This document shows positions 1 through 8,063 of a stretch of DNA of 8,654 bases, in pieces. Each line of letters opens with the position of its first letter. The stretch's first letter is position 1. The stretch covers positions 1 to 8,654 of the forward strand of contig CALQBB020000015.1 of assembly GCA_943328715.2 (NCBI GenBank). The letters are read 5' to 3'. A program made the position numbers and the translations under genes. The DNA is from Polynucleobacter meluiroseus (GTDB lineage Bacteria > Bacteroidota > Bacteroidia > Flavobacteriales_D > Crocinitomicaceae). The notes under the pieces were generated by a model that saw nothing but the letters and a program-made list of their open reading frames with translations, was not told the origin of the DNA and did no database searches.

Positions 1-459
1 ATTCAAAACACTTCCTTCCAAGTTCGAACGAATTTAGAGAAAAATGAATTGATTTTTCGAACGAGTAAATCAGAACGATTGGTTGTCTTTATCATCCTTT
101 TGTTCGTTTTTGTGCTGGCAGCATTTAACCTCATTGCTTCTTTAACAATGCTTTATGTGGAGAAAAAAGAAAGTGTGCAGTTGTTAAGCGCCATTGGAAT
201 GAGTAAAAATGATGTGTTTAAGGTGTTTTTTTACGAGGGATTATTGATTTCCGGCTGGGGCATTTTTCTTGGTTTAATTTTGGGTTATGCCGTTTGCATT
301 CTTCAGTTGACGAGCGAATTTTTAATCATACCAGGAGCAAATATTCCGTTTCCAATCGTGTTCACTTTATCCGATTTCGGCCTCATCTTAGGCTCGGTTT
401 CCATCCTTAGTTTCGTCTTTTCTTACTTCCCTGTTCGATTAATTGTAAAAAGCGCATAA
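1..459 (+). CDS. ABC transporter permease, LolC/LolE-like FtsX fold (3' end only)
   Basis: The reading frame is open from the first base, so the 5' part lies outside the window; 152 C-terminal residues are visible. They show the C-terminal half of an FtsX/MacB-fold permease: a hydrophobic helix at about residues 28-50 of the fragment, the conserved cytoplasmic stretch EKKESVQLLSAIGMSKNDV (54-72) that in this family acts as the coupling helix to the ATPase, then helices at about 78-102 and 125-146, ending in a short basic tail. The motif FNLIASLTMLYVEKK followed by a 'LLSAIGMS' segment is typical of LolC/LolE-type permeases, which pull lipoproteins out of the inner membrane. The family match is clear, but the substrate is inferred: related FtsX-fold permeases serve other exporters, and the ATPase partner is not in view. 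A TTG at 49 is internal and not the start. No intrinsic terminator follows the stop, so transcription may continue into atpD. Confidence 0.85.
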   Translation: MQNTSFQVRTNLEKNELIFRTSKSERLVVFIILLFVFVLAAFNLIASLTMLYVEKKESVQLLSAIGMSKNDVFKVFFYEGLLISGWGIFLGLILGYAVCILQLTSEFLIIPGANIPFPIVFTLSDFGLILGSVSILSFVFSYFPVRLIVKSA

Positions 460-495
460 AACAATCTTCGTTTTTATTCTAGTAAATTCAAATAA

Positions 496-2037
<1,542 letters not shown>

Positions 2038-2049
2038 TATCTTTTAGAC

Positions 2050-2328
2050 ATGAAATTAGAAATTATCACTCCAGAAGCAAGTCTTTTTAAAGGAGAGGCA
2101 ACAAGTGTTACCCTTCCAGGTTTAGACGGCGTGTTTCAAGTGTTGAACAACCACGCACCAATCATCTCATCATTGAAAAGTGGAGAAGTGATTTTTGAAT
2201 TAAGTGGGAACGAAGCAGATGCTGAAATGAGCAATTTATTGGTTAGATCTGGATCGAAAGTTCACGCTTCAATTAAAGGTGGAGTAGCAGAATTAAATAA
2301 TAATCGCCTCGTTATTTTAGCTGAATAA
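2050..2328 (+). CDS. atpC: F1Fo ATP synthase epsilon subunit, short form
   Basis: This 92-residue protein is the epsilon subunit of the F1 central stalk, which links gamma to the c-ring. It contains the N-terminal beta-sandwich domain: MKLEIITPEASLFKGE, then the conserved TLPGLDGVFQVLNNHAPIISSLKSGEV region rendered as residues 21-47, and a final strand ending NNRLVILAE. E. coli epsilon has about 139 residues, the extra ones forming a two-helix C-terminal domain that can block ATP hydrolysis. Here the reading frame stops straight after the sandwich, so that regulatory domain is absent. Short epsilon subunits of this kind are known in Bacteroidota, so this is probably a natural form and not a truncation. 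It lies 12 bases after atpD and is followed by a strong terminator, making it the last gene of a two-gene unit. Confidence 0.95.
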   Translation: MKLEIITPEASLFKGEATSVTLPGLDGVFQVLNNHAPIISSLKSGEVIFELSGNEADAEMSNLLVRSGSKVHASIKGGVAELNNNRLVILAE

Positions 2329-2345
2329 TAGGCGTTAATCTGATT

Positions 2346-2380
2346 AAAAAAGGGATTTGGTTAACCAGTCCCTTTTTTTT
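2346..2380 (+). terminator. Intrinsic terminator after atpDC
   Basis: A6GGGA (2346-2355) pairs with TCCCT6 (2369-2378), and the T-run extends to 2380. The loop region itself pairs through TGG-TTAA-CCA (2358-2367), so with one bulged T the hairpin is nearly continuous up to a TTAA loop. It begins 18 bases after the atpC stop, and it separates the ATP synthase genes from uppS. Confidence 0.9.
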
Positions 2381-2444
2381 GAGAAATAGTTTATGCGTTT
2401 TTGCATACAGAACACAAGATTCTTTGATTACCTTCGTTAAGAAC

Positions 2445-3203
2445 ATGGAAATGACGAATTTATTGACCCAGTTAGAACAAACAAACATCCCAAAGCACGT
2501 TGCTTTTATTATGGATGGTAATGGTCGATGGGCTAAAAGTCAAGGACAACATCGTTTGTTTGGACACGCAGAAGGTGTCTTGTCCGTGAAAGAAATCATT
2601 AAAACAGCAAGAGAAATAGGCGTTCATTATTTAACGATGTATGCTTTTTCCACAGAAAACTGGAACCGTCCAGCTGAAGAAGTCGCCGGACTAATGGATT
2701 TACTTGTACAAGCAATTACGAATGAGACGGATGAAATGCATGAAAATGGCGTTCGTTTGATGACCATTGGTGATATTACAGCGCTTCCAGAGTCTTGTGT
2801 GGTGTCTTTGAACGAAGCAACGCACAAAACGCGCGAGAATACGAATCTAACCTTGGTTTTAGCATTGAATTACAGTGCTCGGTCGGAAATTACAAGCGCT
2901 TGCCGAAAATTAGCAGAAGAAGTTCATAACGGCACGATCTCTGTCGACCAAATTACAGAAGATTCGATAAGTGAAAAATTGAATACATCCGGAATTCCTG
3001 ACCCAGAATTATTGATTCGTACAAGTGGAGAATGCCGAATTAGTAACTTTTTGCTTTGGCAATTGTCTTATACAGAGTTGTACTTTACGCCCGTGCACTG
3101 GCCAGATTTTCGAAAAGAAGAATTTTTAAAGGCAATTATTGCTTATCAACAAAGAGAACGAAGATTTGGAAAGACTTCCGAGCAATTAAACGATACTAAA
3201 TGA
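2445..3203 (+). CDS. uppS: Isoprenyl transferase / undecaprenyl diphosphate synthase
   Basis: This cis-prenyltransferase (252 residues; E. coli 253) condenses isopentenyl diphosphate onto farnesyl diphosphate to make undecaprenyl diphosphate, the lipid carrier for peptidoglycan and surface polysaccharides. It acts at the cytoplasmic face of the inner membrane. Family motifs are all present: HVAFIMDGNGRWAK with catalytic D24, FSTENW (68-73), the basic-residue motif RTSGE (192-196), RISNFLLWQ (198-206) and YTELYF with the metal-binding glutamate E211. Residue 197 is Cys, at a position that varies in the family (His in E. coli). The start is taken as ATG 2445; ATG 2451 is also possible. An in-frame TTG at 2379 would overlap the terminator T-run and add residues unlike the family, so it is rejected. 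The stop overlaps the bamA start in ATGA (3200-3203), suggesting coupled translation. No clear promoter is visible between the terminator and the start. Confidence 0.96.
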   Translation: MEMTNLLTQLEQTNIPKHVAFIMDGNGRWAKSQGQHRLFGHAEGVLSVKEIIKTAREIGVHYLTMYAFSTENWNRPAEEVAGLMDLLVQAITNETDEMHENGVRLMTIGDITALPESCVVSLNEATHKTRENTNLTLVLALNYSARSEITSACRKLAEEVHNGTISVDQITEDSISEKLNTSGIPDPELLIRTSGECRISNFLLWQLSYTELYFTPVHWPDFRKEEFLKAIIAYQQRERRFGKTSEQLNDTK

Positions 3204-5755
3204 GATACTTAGTTATTTTTATATTCTTTTCTTTTGTGACGTATAGTCAAACTGGACCAACAACACTAGGTGGTTTGGATTTTGATTACGCTTCACCAAA
3301 GGAATATGAAATTGGACCTGTTCGTGTTGTCGGTGCAGATAATTACGATCACCAAGGAATTAAAATGATTGCTGGGTTGAGACAAGGACAGTTGATTACG
3401 CTGCCGAGTCAACAGATCAATAAAGCCATTCAAAATTTATGGAGTGAAGGACTTTTTTCTAACATTTCCATTTATGCAGAAAAAGAAGTTGCTGGAGTTA
3501 TTTACCTAGTTATAGAGCTTGTTCCAAGACCAAAGCTTTCTAAATTTAAGTTTGACGGAATCACTAAAAGAGAAGCGGATAAAGTACGCGAGGAAATTTC
3601 CCTTTATGCCGGTAAAACCATCACAGAGAATTTGATCTTTCAAACCAAAAGTAAAATCAGAGGTTATTTCCGTGAAAAAGGATTTTATCATGCCAACGTA
3701 AACATCACTCGCACGAAGGACACCCTCATTAATGATTCGGAAATTTTTGCCATCACTATTGACAAAGGACCTAAAATCGGGATCAAGGAAATTGAGATTA
3801 TTGGAAGTACGGAGGTTCCGTTATGGAAGTTGAAAATGGCAATGAAGGACACCAAACAAAAAGGGGTTCTGCGCTTGTTCAAACGCTCTAAATTTACAGA
3901 GTCTAGTTATCAAACCGATAAAACTGCCTTAATGGCGAAGTTTAACAAGGTTGGATTACGCGATGCACAGATTATTCACGATACCGTTTATCTTTTGGAT
4001 GAAAAGAATTTGAAAATTCAGATTCAGATCAATGAAGGTGAAAAGTACTATTTTGGAGATGTTGAATGGATTGGTAACACAAAGTATCGCTCTAGTTTCT
4101 TAGATACAGTTTTGGGAATCAAAAAGGGAGATTTATATAATAAAGACCTCTTCACTCAACGTTTATTTGGCGGCCCAGACGGTAGAGATATTACCGGGCT
4201 TTATATGAATAAAGGATATTTATTCTTCCAAGTTATTCCGGTTGAAACCAACGTAACGAACAACCACATCAATCACCAAATACGCATTATCGAAGGAAAA
4301 ATAGCGACAAATGGTACAATTACCATCCGAGGAAACACCAAAACAAATGACCATGTGATCTTGCGTGAAGTAAGAACGAAGCCAGGTGATGTGTTTAACA
4401 AAGAAGACATCATGAGAACACAGCGTGAATTGTCTCAGTTGGGCTTTTTCAATGATCAAGGTTTTCAAGTGAATCCAATGCCTAATCCAGCAAAAGGAAC
4501 AGTGGACATTGAGTACGTCGTAGAGGAGAAGTCAAGCGATCAAATTGAGTTATCAGGTGGATACGGCGGGGCAGGACCATCAACTCCTGGACGAATTATC
4601 GGAACGATTGGATTATCCTTTAATAATTTTTCGACCAAAAATTTCTTTAAGAAAGAAGCATGGTCTCCCCTTCCAGGTGGCGACGGTCAACGATTGTCGA
4701 TTCGCGCTCAATCAAACGGACGCTATTACCAAGGATATAACTTTTCATTTACCGAGCCTTGGTTAGGAGGAAAGAAACCAAATTCCCTATCCTTTTGGGT
4801 GAATAGAACAGCGTTGTCAACAACAGGCTTCTTAAGATCCGATCCAAATTATACTGGACTTTCCATCACTGGAACGGGTGTTGGTCTAGGTCGACGAAAA
4901 AGATGGCCAGATGATTATTTTACTGCTTACTACGAATTAAGCTACCAGTACTATGATGTGATGAAAGACACGCGCTTCCCGCTCTTTAATGAGGGATATG
5001 CGAACGACATTGCACTGAAATATGTACTTCAACGCAGTTCAGTAAGTGCTCCAATTTATCCGCAAAGTGGATCTAATTTCACCCTGACTGCCAAAGCAAC
5101 ACTTCCGTATTCTTATTTCAGTGATGATGTGGATTATGCATCGATGACTGATCGTGAACGCTACTTGTTCTTGGAGTACTACCGTTTCAAATTTACAGGA
5201 GAATGGTTCCTGCCATTAACAGCAGATAAAAAACTTATCCTGATGCCACGCTTTGGTTTTGGTTACATCGGGATGTACAACAAATCAAAAGGACTAACGC
5301 CTTTCGATCGTTATTCGATGGGGGGAAGTGGTTTGTCCGGAGTGAATCAATTGGGTGGACGCGAAATCATTGCTCTTAGAGGTTACGATGACCAAAGTAT
5401 ATCCGCAAATGGCGGAGACCCAATCATTGCAAAATATACCTTGGAGTTGCGTTATCCAATTTCATTAAATCCGCAGGCAACGTTTTATGCGCTTACGTTC
5501 TTAGAGGCTGGAAACACGTATCCTACGTTTGATAAATTTAATCCGTTTAATGTGAAACGTGCTGCCGGAGTTGGTATCCGTGTATTCTTGCCAATGTTCG
5601 GTATGTTGGGCTTAGATTATGGATTTGGTTTCGACAAATTAGATAGTTGGGCAACTGGAGCCGGTTCTACATCTGGTTCTGATGCTTCTATCATGAGCAA
5701 AGGATTTTACCCCAAATTGAGCTTCACCATAGGAATGAACCTTGGGGAATTATAG
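3200..5755 (+). CDS. bamA: Outer-membrane protein assembly factor BamA (Omp85/D15)
   Basis: This is the core of the BAM machine, which folds and inserts beta-barrel proteins into the outer membrane. The 851-residue protein has a short signal peptide (about 1-16, hydrophobic VIFIFFSFV, cleavage likely before QTGP). Five POTRA domains follow, at roughly 38-108, 112-190, 194-280, 284-367 and 370-445. The fifth has the canonical pattern IRGNTKTNDHVILREVRT...GDVFN...LSQLGFF. The C-terminal 16-strand D15-type barrel runs from about 450 to 851, and residues 727-729 (RGY, in ALRGYDDQS) correspond to the conserved loop-6 VRGF/Y motif. Size and layout fit Bacteroidota BamA. The last strand reads KLSFTIGMNL followed by GEL, so the protein ends in Leu, not the usual aromatic residue. 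The start overlaps the uppS stop by 4 bases, and two Skp-like chaperone genes follow, which supports the assignment by context. Family assignment is firm; domain edges are estimates. Confidence 0.97.
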   Translation: MRYLVIFIFFSFVTYSQTGPTTLGGLDFDYASPKEYEIGPVRVVGADNYDHQGIKMIAGLRQGQLITLPSQQINKAIQNLWSEGLFSNISIYAEKEVAGVIYLVIELVPRPKLSKFKFDGITKREADKVREEISLYAGKTITENLIFQTKSKIRGYFREKGFYHANVNITRTKDTLINDSEIFAITIDKGPKIGIKEIEIIGSTEVPLWKLKMAMKDTKQKGVLRLFKRSKFTESSYQTDKTALMAKFNKVGLRDAQIIHDTVYLLDEKNLKIQIQINEGEKYYFGDVEWIGNTKYRSSFLDTVLGIKKGDLYNKDLFTQRLFGGPDGRDITGLYMNKGYLFFQVIPVETNVTNNHINHQIRIIEGKIATNGTITIRGNTKTNDHVILREVRTKPGDVFNKEDIMRTQRELSQLGFFNDQGFQVNPMPNPAKGTVDIEYVVEEKSSDQIELSGGYGGAGPSTPGRIIGTIGLSFNNFSTKNFFKKEAWSPLPGGDGQRLSIRAQSNGRYYQGYNFSFTEPWLGGKKPNSLSFWVNRTALSTTGFLRSDPNYTGLSITGTGVGLGRRKRWPDDYFTAYYELSYQYYDVMKDTRFPLFNEGYANDIALKYVLQRSSVSAPIYPQSGSNFTLTAKATLPYSYFSDDVDYASMTDRERYLFLEYYRFKFTGEWFLPLTADKKLILMPRFGFGYIGMYNKSKGLTPFDRYSMGGSGLSGVNQLGGREIIALRGYDDQSISANGGDPIIAKYTLELRYPISLNPQATFYALTFLEAGNTYPTFDKFNPFNVKRAAGVGIRVFLPMFGMLGLDYGFGFDKLDSWATGAGSTSGSDASIMSKGFYPKLSFTIGMNLGEL

Positions 5756-5806
5756 AATATTACAATAAATGTTTAACTTCGTCGTTCTTTAGAAACAATT
5801 TTTTAT

Positions 5807-6319
5807 ATGTCAAAGTATTGTTTTCTTTTCATCTTGTTTTTTGGCATGCGATTTGCCAATGCACAATCGTATGCGTTTATTGATTCGGATTACATCTTGA
5901 AAAATGTACCTGAATACGTAGAGGCGAAAGAGCGTCTCGATAAAATGGCTGAACGTTGGACCAAGGAAATTGAAGAGCGTTACGAGGTCATTAAAACGAA
6001 AAAGTCAAGTTTTGACCGTGAAGAAGTACTTCTTCCAAAAGAGGAAAAGGAAAAACGCAAGACTGAAATTGAAAAATTGGAGAAAGACGTCATTGATTTG
6101 CAAACACAGCATTTTGGTTCTGAAGGAGATTACTTCCAAAAACGCCAAGAATTAGTAAAGCCTATTCAAGATAGGGTCTTTACAGCAATGAAAAAAGTAG
6201 CAAAGAGAGAAGGGTACTCCTTCGTTTTTGATAAAGCAAATCAAAGCAATTTGGTTTATGCAGAGAAGGAATTCGACATGAGCGATTCTGTTCTTGAAGA
6301 AATGGGTATAACAAAGTAA
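5807..6319 (+). CDS. Skp/OmpH family periplasmic chaperone, copy 1
   Basis: This 170-residue protein has a signal peptide (MSKYCFLFILFFGMRFANA, cleavage after residue 19 before QS). It then has the OmpH pattern: an N-terminal strand YAFIDSDYILKNVPEY, a long charged helical hairpin rich in Glu and Lys (about 38-118, predicted coiled coil), and a C-terminal strand region GYSFVFDKANQSNLVYA (136-152). E. coli Skp is a trimer whose helical arms hold unfolded outer-membrane proteins in the periplasm and bring them to BAM. The same role is inferred here from fold and from the position 51 bases after bamA. No convincing promoter or terminator lies in that gap, so it is probably co-transcribed with bamA. 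A second OmpH gene starts 12 bases downstream. Whether this copy, the next, or both act as true Skp is not decided by sequence. Confidence 0.92.
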   Translation: MSKYCFLFILFFGMRFANAQSYAFIDSDYILKNVPEYVEAKERLDKMAERWTKEIEERYEVIKTKKSSFDREEVLLPKEEKEKRKTEIEKLEKDVIDLQTQHFGSEGDYFQKRQELVKPIQDRVFTAMKKVAKREGYSFVFDKANQSNLVYAEKEFDMSDSVLEEMGITK

Positions 6320-6331
6320 CACACATAAAGA

Positions 6332-6847
6332 ATGAAAAATTTATTATTAGGATTGGTTTTATTTATTGGATTTGGAGCAGCAGCTCAATCGAAAGTAGCA
6401 CACGTTGATTCACAAAAATTATTGGACACGATGCCTTCTCGCAAAGCGGCGATTTCTCAATTGGACCAGATTCAAAAATCAGGAGTGGCGGAATTAGAAG
6501 AAATGCAGAAAGCATTTGAAGCAGCGTATAAAATTTTCATGGAAAAAGGAAATGACATGCCGCCAATGATCAAAGAAAATGAGCAAAACAAATTAATGCG
6601 CATGCAACAAAACTTGGAAACGCGTCAAGCGGAGTTGGAACAAGAATTGAAAACGTATAGCGAACAATTAAACCAACCTATTTTGGAGCGTGTTCAAAAA
6701 GCGATTGAAATTGTTTCAGAACGCAAAAAATTGAATTACGTGTTAGATCAGTCTTCCATGACGATGTACTACAAAGGCGGAATGGATATTACAAATGAAG
6801 TAATTACGGAGTTGTTGATTCTAGATGCAGCGTCGAGTAAAAAATAA
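6332..6847 (+). CDS. Skp/OmpH family periplasmic chaperone, copy 2
   Basis: This 171-residue paralogue of the preceding gene has a signal peptide (about 1-18, ending GAAA before QS). It continues with VAHVDSQKLLDTMPSRKAA (22-40), a helical hairpin of about 40-115 rich in Gln, Glu, Met and Lys, and the C-terminal PILERVQKAIEIV...LNYVLDQSSMTMYY region. The two copies align end to end (PIQDRVFTAMKKVAK in copy 1 against PILERVQKAIEIVSE here) but are clearly diverged, so the duplication is old. The arm is less charged and richer in Met and Gln than in copy 1. It is inferred to be a periplasmic holdase working with BamA. It starts 12 bases after copy 1 and ends 19 bases before the terminator stem, so it appears to be the last gene of the uppS-bamA run. 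No Shine-Dalgarno sequence is seen. Confidence 0.93.
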   Translation: MKNLLLGLVLFIGFGAAAQSKVAHVDSQKLLDTMPSRKAAISQLDQIQKSGVAELEEMQKAFEAAYKIFMEKGNDMPPMIKENEQNKLMRMQQNLETRQAELEQELKTYSEQLNQPILERVQKAIEIVSERKKLNYVLDQSSMTMYYKGGMDITNEVITELLILDAASSKK

Positions 6848-6866
6848 TTTCCATAAATATTAAAAG

Positions 6867-6894
6867 AAAGGCAATCCATGTGATTGCCTTTTTT
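6867..6894 (+). terminator. Intrinsic terminator after the second ompH gene
   Basis: A perfect 10-base-pair stem, AAAGGCAATC (6867-6876) with GATTGCCTTT (6882-6891), encloses a 5-base loop CATGT and runs into a T6 tract (6889-6894). It stands 19 bases after the ompH stop and only 15 bases before the murI ATG. Confidence 0.92.
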
Positions 6895-6897
6895 GTT

Positions 6898-6905
6898 TAG
6901 TTTTG
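6898..6905 (+). promoter_or_regulatory. Possible -7 box immediately before murI
   Basis: TAGTTTTG matches TAnnTTTG at all fixed positions. It directly follows the terminator and ends 4 bases before the murI ATG, so a transcript starting from it would have almost no leader. No -33 element is visible, because the expected area lies within the terminator hairpin. In AT-rich DNA this may be chance. Confidence 0.3.
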
Positions 6906-6909
6906 AATC

Positions 6910-7734
6910 ATGAATAAAAGAGCGCCCATCGGTATTTTTGACTCTGGTTACGGTGGATTAACGGTTTTCGAAGAAGTGCAAAAAGCACTACCAGATTATG
7001 ATTATGTCTATTTTGGCGATAATGCACGAGCTCCTTATGGAAACAGATCCTTTGACGTCGTGTATGAATACACACTCGAAGCTGTTCAGTTTTTATTTGA
7101 TAAAGGCTGTCCGCTAGTGGTACTCGCCTGCAATACCGCTTCTGCCAAAGCACTTCGAACCATCCAACAACAAGATTTACCCAAAATAGCGCCTGATAAT
7201 CGCGTGCTAGGTGTCATTCGTCCAAGTACGGAGGAGATCGGCTCCCTCAGTAAAACACGTCACGTCGGAATACTTGGCACTACGGGTACTGTTCAAAGTG
7301 AATCCTATTTAATCGAATTGAAAAAATTTGCACCAGACATTTTGGTCTCCCAACATGCTTGTCCGATGTGGGTGCCATTGATTGAAAATGAAAAACACCA
7401 ACATCCAGCCGGAATTCATTTCATTGAAGAGGATGTTCAGGAGTTATTAAAAAATGACCCCCTCATAGACACGATCGTTCTCGCTTGCACACACTACCCG
7501 GTAATTGAAGAGAAAATTCAGCAAATCGCAGGAAAACACATTCGAGTGGTGTCTCAGGGCCCAATTGTTGCAGGGAAATTAACAGAATACCTGCTTGCTC
7601 ATCCGGAAATGAATCAAAGACTGTCGAAAAGTGGTCAACGTGAATTTTTTACTTCTGAATCCGCCGCTGTTTTTAATGAGAAAGCGGAGCGCTTTCTAGG
7701 CTATCCTGTTCGTGCAGAGCACCACAGTTTTTAA
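6910..7734 (+). CDS. murI: Glutamate racemase
   Basis: This cofactor-independent cytoplasmic enzyme interconverts L- and D-glutamate and supplies D-Glu for the peptidoglycan stem peptide. The 274-residue length fits the family. Visible motifs are IGIFDSGYGGLTV with D11, VYFGDNARAPYG (33-44), the first catalytic cysteine in VLACNTASA (C74), the glycine-rich HVGILGTTGTVQS (118-130), and the second catalytic cysteine in LACTHYP (C193). Both cysteines of the two-base mechanism are therefore intact. ATG 6910 is chosen because the family begins just before the DSGxGG motif. There is no Shine-Dalgarno sequence. A strong terminator ends 15 bases upstream, so expression comes either from read-through or from the weak promoter candidate in between. 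The stop codon overlaps the stop of the opposing lipoprotein gene by 4 bases, and no terminator is seen between them. Confidence 0.97.
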   Translation: MNKRAPIGIFDSGYGGLTVFEEVQKALPDYDYVYFGDNARAPYGNRSFDVVYEYTLEAVQFLFDKGCPLVVLACNTASAKALRTIQQQDLPKIAPDNRVLGVIRPSTEEIGSLSKTRHVGILGTTGTVQSESYLIELKKFAPDILVSQHACPMWVPLIENEKHQHPAGIHFIEEDVQELLKNDPLIDTIVLACTHYPVIEEKIQQIAGKHIRVVSQGPIVAGKLTEYLLAHPEMNQRLSKSGQREFFTSESAAVFNEKAERFLGYPVRAEHHSF

Positions 7735-8063
7735 GGTATTTGACGGCTTAATCTATCCATTATTGATGTGTTGAGCGCTTTGAACTTTTCAGGCTGACTC
7801 GCATAATACACATAACTATCTTTGAATTGCTTCTTTGTCACATGGTGTTTTTTAAAGACCACACTCAGTGATTTGTCCAACGCATCTTTGTAAATTCCAG
7901 GCACACCATTTTTACTTTGGTAATGACTTTCCATGAGTAAGACTTCCTCTAAAACAAGACTCATCTTTTCTTCATCAATCAGTTGTACGGGTTTTTTTGT
8001 GCTCGTTTCTTGACAAGCAACAACGAAACCAAGCAACAATAATACAGCTAACAATTTTGTCAT
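7731..8063 (-). CDS. DUF4296 domain lipoprotein
   Basis: This 110-residue protein has a lipoprotein signal (MTKLLAVLLLLGFVVAC), with the lipobox cysteine at residue 17. The mature part resembles DUF4296, a Bacteroidota family of unknown function: a KPVQLIDEEKMSLVLEEVLLMESHY opening (24-48), a middle section ending in KKHHVTKKQFKDSYVYYASQP (71-91), and a C-terminal helix. All of it looks helical and charged. The start at 8063 is chosen because the signal peptide begins there and because ATG overlaps the dihydroorotase stop in ATGA; the open frame extends further upstream but only as a shadow of dihydroorotase. It is likely anchored in a membrane on the periplasmic side; the residues after the cysteine (QETS) do not make a clear surface-export signal. 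The function is unknown. Co-occurrence with dihydroorotase suggests co-transcription, not a proven role in pyrimidine synthesis. Confidence 0.82.
   Translation of the reverse strand: MTKLLAVLLLLGFVVACQETSTKKPVQLIDEEKMSLVLEEVLLMESHYQSKNGVPGIYKDALDKSLSVVFKKHHVTKKQFKDSYVYYASQPEKFKALNTSIMDRLSRQIP

Noticed and set aside
2359..2366. GGTTAACC palindrome as a possible regulator-binding site.
   Set aside because: It forms the tip of the atpDC terminator hairpin, which accounts for the symmetry.
2379..2444. N-terminal extension of uppS from TTG 2379.
   Set aside because: It begins in the T-run of the atpDC terminator and adds 22 residues unlike UppS; ATG 2445 gives the usual length.
3506..4468. Antisense open frames across the POTRA region of bamA.
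   Set aside because: No family features or initiation signals; bamA fully explains the coding signal.
4545..4766. A +1-shifted 73-residue open frame inside bamA.
   Set aside because: Overlaps conserved barrel sequence in another frame and has no recognisable features.
5784..5806. Small inverted repeat TTCT-TT-AGAA followed by a T-run between bamA and ompH.
   Set aside because: The loop is two bases and the stem is four AT-rich pairs, too weak for an intrinsic terminator; continued transcription is more likely.
5970..6155. A Lys-rich 61-residue open frame within the first ompH gene.
   Set aside because: A frame shadow of the AAA/GAA-rich coiled-coil coding sequence.
6908..7153. Antisense open frame over the murI start.
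   Set aside because: It covers the conserved N-terminal part of murI and resembles no protein family.
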